From Periconia sp. R9002 (Eukaryota; Ascomycota; Dothideomycetes; Pleosporales; Periconiaceae), in contig JAMAHW010000146.1 of the NCBI GenBank assembly GCA_023627715.1, positions 1-51,595 on the forward strand: a stretch of 51,595 nucleotides of DNA, read 5' to 3'. The notes under the pieces are model-generated. The model saw only the letters and a program-made list of their open reading frames with translations. It was not told the origin of the DNA and did no database searches. The translations under genes were made by a program, and so were the position numbers. Positions 11,250 through 22,100 of the stretch are shown piece by piece. Positions within the stretch are counted from its first letter, which is position 1; every line of letters starts with the position of its first letter.

Positions 11250-13199
11250 TTATCTCATTCCTGCCTTAGAACGTGACTCGGTCTCGGTTTCTTCCTCCAA
11301 ATCGTTCTTTGTGTCGTGTTTCGGGAGCTTTTGAAAGGGGACTAGGAGGGTTAAAAGTACGGAGAATGCTGCCCCTGCTAAGATGAACGTAAACACACTC
11401 TTAATTCCGACCATGTATGCATCTATCACCGCCTTCAAGTCCTCACCCCCAAATTTACGCCGAATGTCTGATGCCCCTGTAGCTAAAGCTGTCTGCGCGC
11501 TAATGTTAGGCCGAACCTGAGCAAGATGGTTCAGCATTCTGTTTCCGAGAATGGACTGCGCGGCTGTGGTGAAGTAGCCACCACTCATCGTTTGGAAGAC
11601 TGCGACATGTCAGCTTGGAATCGATACCATTCAAAGTTGTGGCTTACCAAAAAGACCACCCGTCATTACACCGGCCAGGGCTGGGTCGGAAAACCCCTGC
11701 AATGCTATCAAAGGCACTTGGATCCCCAAACCTAGACCAAGTCCCAAAGGGAGCTGTGACCCAATGTACCACGCTTTAGGCCAGTCCTCGTCAACTTGAT
11801 ATACTAGTGCCGCACCGAGAGTGGCGAGAAGTGCACCGGTTAATTCGATCGGTTGCGCGTGGCGCGTTGCTCCGACGAAGGCGCCACTAATGAGACAGCC
11901 CAAAGCGTAGGATGCTACGTATGGGAGCTGATAGACACCACTGGTCAGTGCGGTGGTGCCCCGTACTGATTGAAAATAGATCGGTAGGTAATATACAAAT
12001 TGGAAACCGGGGCCGTTCAACCTGGGAGTGTATCAGCGGTAGAAGTTTCCGTTGCAGGAGTTACCAGAACTTACAACCAAGCTAGTATGGTCTGACTCCA
12101 GATCTTACGTGGTCTAAATAGCTGCAAGGGAATCATAGCATATCGTCCCTGGAAATGCTCGCAGACGAAGAAGGCAGCCGTCAACGCAACGAACATGACT
12201 AATGTAGCGATAACCGAACCATTACTACCGTACATTAGTAGAAATCTGGCTAATTTAAGTAGCTGACGTACCTCCAGGACTTCTCCAAGCCTCCCCACTG
12301 CAAGGCTAATGTATAACAAACCATTGAAACTACCAGCAAAACAAAACCTGGAAAATCCATGTGAAGGAAGATCTCGGTCCAAGTCGCCGAGATGGGTTTG
12401 ACATGTTGTGGCATGCGCAAGTAGAACAGTTGTAGAACAAGCGCAACACCACACACCGGTAAATTGACCCAGAAGCACCACCGCCAGGTGACTTTGGTAG
12501 TGAAGACACCGCCGAGAAGGGGTCCGAGGATGGTCGCAATCATCAGCATACCCATCCATAACCCAAGAACCATTGGTCGGGTTTTCGGGTGGACTAGGTA
12601 GTTGATCAGAATTGCTGAGCCAGCGAGAAGACCTGATCAAACCCAGGTTAGCAAACTCTCACACTATCTCTATGTTGTGGCTGACGAACCCGAGCATCCA
12701 AAGCCTTGCACCGCCCGACCCACAATCAAGACGGCGCTGCTCGGCGCCGCCGCCGCAATGATACTTCCGACCATGTAGATGACGTTTCCGGCAATATATA
12801 CCCACTGCGCGGGTAGGTATGTAAACATCTTCCCCCACATGGCAGAAGATGTGCCGACTAGGATAAAGCAGGCACCACCGTACCAACCGATATCGTTGAG
12901 CGCGTGAAATGTGTCGGTTATGGCGGGAATGGCGGTAGCAACGATGCCCTAGAAGATGATTAGAAGAACGGGAGCAGAGATGAGGGGAGGGAGGATGGAC
13001 ATACGAGATCGAGGGACGCGATCATTGTGGAGAGATTGATTGTAATCATGATCATGAAGAGACGAAGACCAGTCGCATATGATGGCTCTGTAATTGACGG
13101 GTTGTTGACCCTGTCGTTACCGGACAATGAATCGGTGCTGTCACCGGTAAGTTTAGCAGGAAGAGGCTTCCTTTGCTCCTTCGTCTGGAACGGAGCCAT
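11250..13199 (-). CDS. MFS efflux transporter, DHA14 (14-TM) drug/toxin pump type
   Basis: Six exons on the minus strand: 13199-13005, 12948-12690, 12632-12272, 12224-12075, 12021-11648 and 11599-11250. All phases agree and give 562 aa. The start MAPFQT is preferred to an upstream Met because the extension looks random. Family features are VATAIPAITDTF at TM1, GRAVQGFGCSG with LLAGSAILINY, ILGPLLGGVF with TWRWCFWVNLP (the motif C region), and a glycine-rich late helix (GLGLGLGIQVP). Such proteins export drugs, mycotoxins or other secondary metabolites by proton antiport at the plasma membrane. The position inside the cluster suggests export of, or self-protection from, the polyketide. No breaks were found. 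A CGG-rich element lies 175-196 bp upstream. Confidence 0.9.
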
Positions 13200-15091
13200 A
13201 GTGGAATGAAGAGGTCGGAAAATGTTTCGGTAAGCAAGCAAAGATCGAATAAAAAGAATAGGCAAACGCCAATGAGAGTAGGTGGTAAGTTTGGAACTTC
13301 AGTAGAGAGAATTGCTGTGTTTTTGATAGTATGTAAGTGCGGACGAGAAGCAAAAGCAAGAAAGAGACATTGTCCGGTCTCCGGGTGACCGGCGGACGAA
13401 TTGATCGAAGAGGCCAGAGACAACGATGAATCAATAGCCTAATGGGAGCATCCCAGAAATGATGTTTGGTCCGGATGGACTGAAGGTCCACGGGCACCGG
13501 AAATCACTACATGCAGACATTGCAATCTGACATCTATTGGGCGAAGCTTTGCAGGGTCGACCCTCGCCTCAGCCATATGCTTCACCATTCAACTTGTTCA
13601 TGCCGATCTTGAACATGCCTCTCTGGCACGAATGTTTACCTTCCCTTCGATGAACGCTGCCACACTTTTGGATGAAACATAGATCATGGCGGCAACTTGT
13701 CGCATGTAAGGATTCTTCTTCCTCTGAAAAGCACATCTCATGGACTTCGTACCTACTGCCCAACTCTCACTTGTGTTCTTCAAGCCTTCACCAATCTACA
13801 TACCAGTTCTTGCAGGTTTCACATCGAATGTGATCCTTATTCGCGCTCAGTTGTACATGCTTTGTTCCATTTCTGTGTGTAATGAATGTCATACGGTTGA
13901 TTGCATAGTCGTCGGCGTGATCGCAAAATTGTGAAATGGCGGCTTGCAGTAAAAAAGAGGTGCTCAGAGGAGAGGGAACAGCGACATCCTGCCGGATTAC
14001 GTGTCATGATGTCGGCGAAACTGTCTCCCCGCCTTGGTAGTGTATTCAATGCCAGGTTTTGTCAAGAAGATGTCTCGTTGAAGGTTTCAAGATGATGTCA
14101 ACACCATGCCCGCCACCATTTCTTTTTCCTAATCGAGGTATCACAAGAGTTAATCTTCTGATTACTACAAGTGACAAAGGTCTTATCGTATACGTACTAT
14201 TAAATCTCAATGCAAGCCAAACCTACGCTACTAGATACTCAATAGAACCGAACTCAGAGAGAGTGGATTGTTGGGGTTGACATCGGTCTGGTTGCTGATG
14301 TTAGCACAGGGTAAGAGTACGTTAACTCGGCAGATTAACTGCAGATGCTGATGGTAAGAAAGAGATGTATGCGAATCAATCAAATGAGTAATTATTACCG
14401 TACACGCACTCCCTCGCGCAATCAAGCCTACTCGACAGGGGTATAGCCAACCATTGAGCCAACCATGTAGCTAGCGTTTGAGCTGCACGTCTTATTCTCT
14501 CCATCAGCAGATCAACGGTGTAAGCTACGCGTTCAAAACCTCGAAGGGAAATGTTATACTACGCTACCACTGTCTCCGAACGGTTTGGTCTGCATGGAAG
14601 GTTCATCCCGCGCGATAGTGCAGCCACAACCGCTGGCTGGACATAACGGAAATCGGGTATTACGTTGATAACATCGTTTTGGACCCACCTGGGAGGACGT
14701 TTCGTATGTAAGCGCGCAGTTAAACTTTAGGTTATGTTACTCTAGCTATAAGTAGTAGTGAGATCCGGAGTAACATGTAACAAGGAACTACTCATAGAAA
14801 TGGTTGGCTACCAACGATTTTTTGGGCCCCTGGGGTGGCACCCCTGATTACTGAAAATATAAAATTTTGATTCCAAATAGTATGCACTAGAATGTTGGAT
14901 ATATGCGGGGTCGAAAACATGTAAGCGTTATCTCTCTCGTTTATTTAATGTAAGACAACATTGCTTTGTAGCAACGACGATAGTTCACTCACTTTGGATA
15001 ATATTTATGGGAACTTCATGCCACCAGTCACCTTCATCACAACGAACCTGACTTGGACAGCTGAAAAGTACAACGCAGGTGAAGGTGCACA
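13200..15091. other. Intergenic region between DHA14 pump and AflR-like gene
   Basis: About 1.9 kb with no open frame that looks like a gene on either strand. The short frames are AT/GC-neutral with no recognisable motif. It holds the promoters of the divergent pump (minus) and AflR-like regulator (plus). A small inverted repeat, ggggtg/cacccc, sits near 14833-14846 in a patch of otherwise low-complexity sequence. I see nothing else. Confidence 0.6.
13374..13395. promoter_or_regulatory. CGG/CCG-rich element upstream of the DHA14 pump
   Basis: The stretch has three CCGG words within 22 bases (13374-13377, 13381-13384, 13389-13392) plus a final CGG. It lies about 175 bp upstream of the pump's ATG. 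The composition resembles the inverted CCGG repeats ahead of the Zn2Cys6 gene at 10683, so both could be sites for that regulator. This is an inference from shared words only. Confidence 0.3.
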
Positions 15092-16009
15092 ATGTGGTCT
15101 CAAAGATCACAGCATCAGGACGCAGGACCAAAGCTCAGGGTCGCATGTGAAGCTTGCCACCAGAAAAAAATACGCTGCTTATCATCCGCCGGCGGTGGTC
15201 CGTGTCAATCATGTGTGACTAGTGGGCGTCAGTGTTTCTATATCCCTCGCGCGACACCAGGCCCTCGACGCCGCACGGTCACTTCTTGCGATGACTTGCT
15301 TGTCTCAGACCCGAACTCTGGAATTAATGAATATGAAGAACATTCGTGGCAGGGTATATGGCCAAGTTCTTCCGCTCTTCTCGACACGTCGAACTCCAGC
15401 CACTGCCCAACATCACCACTTACAGAGTCGAGGGATACCGCAGGTGAATCCTCAAATGGCTACTGCGATGTGGATAATTCCGGATTTTCCAATATGACTC
15501 TATGGTCTACTAGAAACCTGGAGGACGGCCGCGGAGTCACACACGAAGGAGAAAGCCTCTTCACTGCGAATTTCAATAAACCTTCAGCATTTGAGGCACT
15601 GCTCAAGACCTGTTCCAATATAAATACCCTTTATTTCAAGGCAGAAACCGCATGCCACTCACCGCAAATTGCAAGATCAAGCACAGACGTCGAAATCCTA
15701 TCAATGCTACAATGCATGGATACAATTGGCCACTTCATTCTCAGTCACTTATTAGACATAAGTACTGAAGGCTCTGCGGATTTATCCGTCTTGTCACTGA
15801 TACTAGCGGGTCTTATCCGGCTCAAGGACATCGGTGCTTTGTTAGGGAAAATTTATACAGCAGACCTGGGCTCCTCAAGTCGCCGTCAGATTCAGGAACG
15901 TATTCAATTCAATGTTATTCAAACGAACACCGCACTCAAACAAGCTGCGAAATTTCACCCGGCATTAGGGAGCTTGGTGGACGATACTGTTCTGCAAATA
16001 CACGGATAA
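15092..16009 (+). CDS. AflR-like Zn2Cys6 pathway regulator
   Basis: Single-exon gene of 305 aa. The zinc cluster lies at the very N-terminus, with Cys19, Cys22, Cys29, Cys38, Cys41 and Cys48. It is followed at once by a basic linker (PRATPGPRRRT), the arrangement of AflR-type regulators of polyketide clusters. The spacing between Cys29 and Cys38 (eight residues, SSAGGG inside) is a little longer than the usual six. The C-terminal half (about 170-300) resembles the AflR C-terminal region, with ending segments that look helical. A pathway activator for the adjacent P450 and PKS is the natural guess. An upstream ATG at 14961 lies in another frame and is rejected. No break was found. Confidence 0.85.
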   Translation: MWSQRSQHQDAGPKLRVACEACHQKKIRCLSSAGGGPCQSCVTSGRQCFYIPRATPGPRRRTVTSCDDLLVSDPNSGINEYEEHSWQGIWPSSSALLDTSNSSHCPTSPLTESRDTAGESSNGYCDVDNSGFSNMTLWSTRNLEDGRGVTHEGESLFTANFNKPSAFEALLKTCSNINTLYFKAETACHSPQIARSSTDVEILSMLQCMDTIGHFILSHLLDISTEGSADLSVLSLILAGLIRLKDIGALLGKIYTADLGSSSRRQIQERIQFNVIQTNTALKQAAKFHPALGSLVDDTVLQIHG

Positions 16010-16527
16010 ATCGAGATCTTTTCAACCATTGATACGCTCGGAAGATCTAACGATACAAAGCCGAGAATTTCAGGGCTAGAAAGAGTAACCTGATATCAGC
16101 CACAGGACTATGATTGCTCATATCTCATGTGAATAATTGGCTGCACTAGCAAGGGGGTTGCAATCTCGCAGGTACTTCTAGCCAGAATCTTGTATTATCG
16201 CATGAAATACACATATCACAAATTACTGGGTAGATAGGGCCATTTTCTCATTTAACATGTTTGCTATGAGATGCTCTCCAATGAACATATTAATAATCAC
16301 ATCTGCCGCAGATTGCATCGTCCCTCCTCCGAATTCACCGATATACATCTAGTATCGTACGTCTATGCTGCTATCTCCATCCGCTATCAAGGGGACCTTA
16401 TCGTGACTTTCTCACAACCTGACTTTTCTGTTACAATCTCTTCTCTCCGACTCCATGCCCAAAGCGCTCTATTAAATCTGTTCATTCTGCTGGAAGTTCA
16501 TCTTTATTGACGTAGTGCACTGACTCC
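16010..16527. other. Intergenic region, convergent 3' ends
   Basis: Lies between the convergent AflR-like gene and P450 2. I see no gene. A short open frame at 16271-16510 has no recognisable motif and is probably chance. Terminators of both genes must lie here but none is sharply visible. Confidence 0.5.
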
Positions 16528-18434
16528 TCACCACCTATCTCCAGCTCCGTCAGTCTTCACAGGGAGTGGGTTCGACTTCGAACTCGACTTCAGTTGCTGT
16601 CGGTTAGTGAACTTCAAGGTTAGGGGTGCAGCCACCAAGGTAAACGCATCGATTTTGCCGCCGATAAAGCTTTCCTCTGTCTGGTCCGGGCCAAGCGCAA
16701 TATCATACCTACAAATTATGGAAGCGACGGCACGGCGCACTTCCATGAGTGCAAGTCGCCTTCCGACACACGCGTAGGAACCAGTGAGGAAAGGAATAAA
16801 GACAGACTTGTTTTTTACAAGGTCAGGGCGGGTCGTGAAACGTTCTGGAATGAAGTCGTTCGGCTGTTCGAAAGATCGGGGGTCTGTGAAACAGAAGGTT
16901 ATTCAGAAGTGTGGAGCACGTCAGGTGAAATGAATCTGCTCACCTCGAAAGAGAGTATACATGGGGACCTTGACTATCGTATTTCCTGGGATGTATCGAT
17001 CGCCGATGGAAATCCCTTCTTTCGGGGTTTCTCTTTGGACTCCAGCCGGGACTGCCGGGCACAGCCGAAGGGTTTCATTGATGCACGCATCCAACAGCTC
17101 GACATCGCGGAGAGTTTCATCTTTCAGTTCACTTAGCTCGTCCAACTGCGCTTGAAGCCTTCGTGTGAGAGGCTTGCTGCAGGCCAGGTAGAAAAGCAGA
17201 TGAGTAATGGTTGAAGCAGTCGTGTCGCTACCTGCAACAATTACGAGGTACCCATCTCCATGCAGTTTCAGGGTGTCCGAGTTCGTTTGGGGCCCTTGCA
17301 AGTATGCTTGGTATAGCCAGTTGAAGACATCGGGTCGTCCTTCACCTCTCTTCACAGGTGTGTCAAACGAAATTTGAGGGGACAGATTGGGAACAGTCAC
17401 TCACTGCTATCCTTTGCGTGAATTCGTTCTCGATCCACTTCCAGAAATTCAAATGGTTCTGATTTAGCCCCGGGGTTCTCAAAAACAGATAAGAGAGCCA
17501 AGGCAAGTTGAGCAAATACCCGATGGCATTCATGTCCTGTCGAATTACCCGCAAGAAGTAGGCCGCCTTCCGTTCTTTTAGCATGTTGAACGGCCTTCCA
17601 AACGTCAATTGACCCATAACTTCGAAAGCATACTTGTCAACCCATTCGGTTATGTTGACAGGGCTCGCCGACATTTCGTCGATAATGTTCAGAAGCTCTT
17701 CAGTTAGTTCCTGGACTATCGGCTCATATGTGTGCAAAGCTAAACCGAATCATCAACGACATATGCTGGCCAATAAATGGAGTGAACTACCTGTCGTACT
17801 GAAAGCCCGATCCCATACTCGACGTCGTTTGGCATGTTCCATTTTGTTTCTCATCGAGGAGAGATTCGTCCGCGGTTCCAAAAGTGTATATGTCGGGCCC
17901 TTGATGCATCTCGTCTGTGTGCCATAAATGATCTGTACACACTGAGGATCAATTATAGAAAGCTCTCGAGGTCCTGGATGGTGTCAGCTGATATATTGGG
18001 TCGTGTGAGGGTACGCCACCTGTTCTAACATAATCCCCATATCGCAAATGGAGTGCATCGATTTCTTCATGAAGATGAAGCCTCTTTGCGGATAGCCAGG
18101 TCAGGTAGAAATTAGAGAGTCGCGCGATGAACGGTCCCCGAAACTCAGATAGCCTATGGAAGAAGAGCCGGTAGATGCTGATGCTGGTAAAGAGACCCGC
18201 GATATGAAATGCAAGAAGAAGCAAAAATTCAGTAGACGCGATACTGAACACACCGTTGACAGCTGCCAAGCTTGACGCGTTGAGCCAGAAGGTCCCTCCG
18301 AATCCAGCAGCGAGATAGCTGAGGACTACCACAGGTGATCTGGTTTCCCATTCCCCGTGCCTAGACACAGAGAGATGGACCAAAATCCCGCTAGCTAAGA
18401 AGAGCAAAACAAGCATGGTGAAGGAAATGTGCAA
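16528..18434 (-). CDS. Cytochrome P450 monooxygenase (cluster P450 2)
   Basis: Five exons on the minus strand: 18434-18020, 17973-17791, 17739-17405, 17349-16944 and 16883-16528. All introns are 46-60 nt with matching phases, giving 564 aa. The N-terminus is unusually long, with about three hydrophobic segments before the usual SIYRLFFHRLSEFRGP hinge. P450 landmarks are all present: VRTG-PREL after splicing, AGSDTT (I-helix), ETLR (ExxR, K-helix), the PERF motif, and the haem loop FIPFLTGSYACVGRR with Cys485. It is intact, unlike the first P450. It shares a 745-bp divergent promoter with the PKS, so co-expression is likely. Expected role: oxidation of the polyketide in the ER membrane. A second start at 18416 (MLVLLF) is possible. 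Confidence 0.9.
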
Positions 18435-19179
18435 TTAACGTATTTTGGCTTGTCTTGCCAGTCTTATTGCAATTCGGGTTCGTTCCCCGTTAGCAACAGA
18501 CGTCAGCTAAGAATTCACCAAGTCGCCTAAATGAGCCATTTAAACCTAGTGCAAATATTTGTCATGCCTTTCACAAAATACCTTCCAGTGCAGAATTCGC
18601 ATAGTGCCTAGTGTAGCCTAGTAGGCTTATGTGAGATTCGGCATAATTATTATTATGCCGGGTACTACAGTATAGCATAGAGCGCTACAGCTGATTAGTT
18701 TACTAGATTGTTCCCCAATCCCTGGATAAGCTGGCGGCCTACCTTCTGATACCTGGAGCATTTTCCGTGATGTGTGGGTACCTAAGCGGCGTAACTGAGT
18801 GTGGGGTAGTGCAGGGTTTATGGGTGGGGGTAGGGAGGCAACGAAGACCTGGAATATTGGAAATTCTTTGGAAAACACGATTTCCTTTGCCGACTTCAGC
18901 GACCAGACCGCTGCTGTGAGTATCTGCAATCACCTTTGCATCTGCATACCAGCATACCTTCTGCATCGTCACGGATAGCAACGTTGTCTATCGCAATTTT
19001 CGCCAACATACATCAATATATAACCGTACGACTTGCAATGATCGAATATCGCACGCTTCCACGGTCTTGTCTCTCCCAGCCTCATTTACCACATCAACGT
19101 TCCCCTTTAGATTCTCTTTCCTCTTGAGTCTCCTTCTAGATAGAATTTATACCAGACATATTCGCCCTCGTCGACTATC
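18435..19179. promoter_or_regulatory. Divergent P450 2 / PKS promoter
   Basis: This 745-bp stretch separates the two divergent start codons and contains no gene. A perfect 9-bp inverted repeat with a 4-base centre lies at 18639-18660 (cggcataat / attatgccg), giving CGG-N16-CCG, a geometry suited to a dimeric Zn2Cys6 protein. I looked for the AflR consensus TCG-N5-CGR and found only a near miss (TCG-N5-CGC near 19041). Regulation by the AflR-like neighbour is therefore not shown directly. Confidence 0.5.
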
Positions 19180-22100
19180 ATGACCATCCATAATCCCCTC
19201 AACATCCAAAATGCCATCCCATCCTCTTCCAAAGCCTTCAAACAAGAACCCATCGCTGTCGTCGGTATGGCCTGTCGCCTCCCTGGCCACTCGACAACCC
19301 CGAACAAGTTCTGGGATTTTCTTGAACGCGGCGGCATCGCCACTAATGACACACCCTCTACACGCTTCAACCTCTCTGCACATCACGATGGCTCCAAGAA
19401 ACCCAAGACAATGCGGACGCCGGGCGGCATGTTCATCGAGGAAGCTGACCCGCGGGATTTTGACGCCGGGTTCTTCGGTATCTCGGGGGCAGACGCGGCG
19501 GCTATGGATCCGCAGCAGCGGCAGCTGATGGAGGTTGTGTACGAGTGCTTGGAGAACTCCGGTGTGCCGCTTGAGAAACTGTATGGCGCGCAGGTGGCAT
19601 GTCATGTAGGCTCATATGCCGTGGGTGAGTCCGACTAATTTGATCTTGAGGGTGGTGCATATATGAAGAAGGGTTGACAACGGTAGATTACGATGCGATA
19701 CAGGCTCGTGATCCAGAGGATCGAGCGCCGGGAGCGGTGGTCGGTATCGGTCGCGCGATGCTGAGCAACCGTATCAGCCATTACTTCAACTTCAAGGGGC
19801 CGAGCATGACGATAGATACTGCCTGCTCTGGGAGTCTGGTTGGCCTGGATGTGGCATGCCGTTACCTTCACACCGGAGAGGTGGACGGCGCCATCATTGG
19901 TGGCGCAAATATGTACTTCAGCCCGGAGCACAACCTCAACAGTAAGGCCAACCTGCAAGCGAAACATGAGAGTAAACGGAACTGACTGATTCATTATCGT
20001 TTAGCTGGCGCTATGAGCGTAGCGAACTCCCTTTCCGGCAGATGTCACACCTTCGACGTGAAAGCAGACGGGTATTGTAAGGCGGAAGCGATTAACTGTG
20101 TCTACTTGAAGCGACTTAGTGACGCAGTCCGCGATGGCGATCCTATTCGCGCGGTCATCCGAGGCAGCGCGACTAACAGTGACGGCAACACGCCTGGCAT
20201 TGCCAGCCCCAATCCGAAAGCTCAAGCAGCCGCTATTCGTTCTGCTTACGCCCACGCAGGCATTACTAACCTAAATGACACTTCTTACCTAGAGTTCCAC
20301 GGCACGGGAACGCAAGCTGGGGACCCTCTCGAGGCGAGTGGTGTAGCATCAGTTTTTAGCCCTTTCAGAGAGACGCCGCTATACATTGGCTCAGTTAAAA
20401 GCAACATCGGTCACTCAGAGCCGGCCGCGGGGATCAGTGGATTGATCAAGGCTGTCTTAGCCATTGAGAAGGACCTCATTCCTGGAAATCCAACGTTCAT
20501 TACCCCCACACCAAAGATCGACTTTGAAGGTCTAAAGTTACAAGCCAGTCGGGCCAACCGCCGCTGGCCAGTTGCTCCATTCAAGCGGGCAAGTGTAAAT
20601 TCTTTCGGTTACGGCGGATCAAATGCGCACGTCATCGTTGAGGAAACCAGTGTCCTTCTGCCTGATCTGGGAAGCACCTATGTTTCCTCGTATCAGAGTG
20701 AAGCCGATCTGTTCGCCGACCACGAAGAAGGTCCTGTAGGCCGACCTCAACTTTTGGTGCTATCCGCAAACGACGAAGCATCCCTTCGTGCAAGCGCGAA
20801 GGCGTTGAAGAGTCACCTGACAAACCCAAACGTGAAAGTTTCGTTGAAAGATCTTTCGCATACGCTATCGGAGCATCGGTCCCATCATTTCAACCGCGGT
20901 TACCTTATCACCGATAGGGTTTCCATCGACGAAAACTCTCTTGTGGTGGGTAAAAAATCAACCGATGAACCCCGTGTAGGCTTCATCTTCACGGGCCAGG
21001 GAGCTCAGTGGCCTCAGATGGGTAAAGCCATCATAGATACAATCCCAGAAGCTCGCGAAGTCGTCGTTGAGCTTGACAAGTTCCTTCAGAGCAGCTCAAT
21101 TGCCCCCTCATGGTCACTGTTGAGCGAGCTCACAGAGCCACGCGAGGCGGAGCACCTACGCAAGCCGGAATTCTCCCAACCTTTAGTTACTGCCCTCCAG
21201 ATCGCCTTGGTTGATATCCTTAAGAGCTGGGGAGTATCAGCGAAGGCAGTGGTCGGTCACTCCTCTGGTGAAATTGCCGCAGCGTATGCAGCCGGGCTAC
21301 TTTCCAAGGAAGCAGCCATCAGAGCGGCATACTACCGTGGCCAGGCTGCTGCCTTGGCTGAGAAGGATGCAAAGGGTTCGGTTTCTGAACTACAGCAATA
21401 TGAACCAGCTGTCGGTATGATGGCTACTGGAGTCGGTGCCGAAGAGATCACCGCTTACCTCCATGGCTTGGGTAAAGATGTGCAGATTGCCTGTTATAAC
21501 AGCCCAAGCAGTCTGACCCTCTCCGGTACCGTAGATGCACTCCTCGAGGTGCAGAAGCGGCTCACAGAGGATAGCAAATTCGCCCGTATGCTGCAAGTCA
21601 ATCTGGCGTACCACTCGTCCTTCATGGAAGAAATCAGTGATAGCTATACAAATTTGCTGGATAAGGATTTTGAGCACCTTCCGTTTAAGCAAAGCGTTGT
21701 ACGGATGTTCTCATCTGTGACAGGAGAGCAATTGGCTGGCCCGACAGACTCCGACTACTGGAAGTCCAATATGATCCGCCCTGTCCGCTTCGACGCTGCT
21801 CTGTCGAACATGTTGACAGCCAGCGACGCTCCAGACTTCTTGATCGAGCTTGGTCCTGCCGGTGCTCTGAAGGGCCCAACTTCGCAAGTCTTAAAAAGTC
21901 TCTTGGGCGTCAAGGCTCAATACACTAGCGCTATGGCTCGTGGGGCAGTAGACGTGAGGTCCATCTTCGGAGTCGTCGGTTCCCTCTACGTTGCCGGTGG
22001 CAAGGTCAATCTGAAGCACGTTAATAAATTCGACGATGCGAGGCCAAAGGTGGTCATCGATTTACCGAACTATTCGTGGAACCACTCGACAAAATATTGG

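Noticed and set aside
14821..14860. ggggtg/cacccc inverted repeat as a transposon end
   Set aside because: Arms of only six bases and no matching partner or target duplication found nearby.
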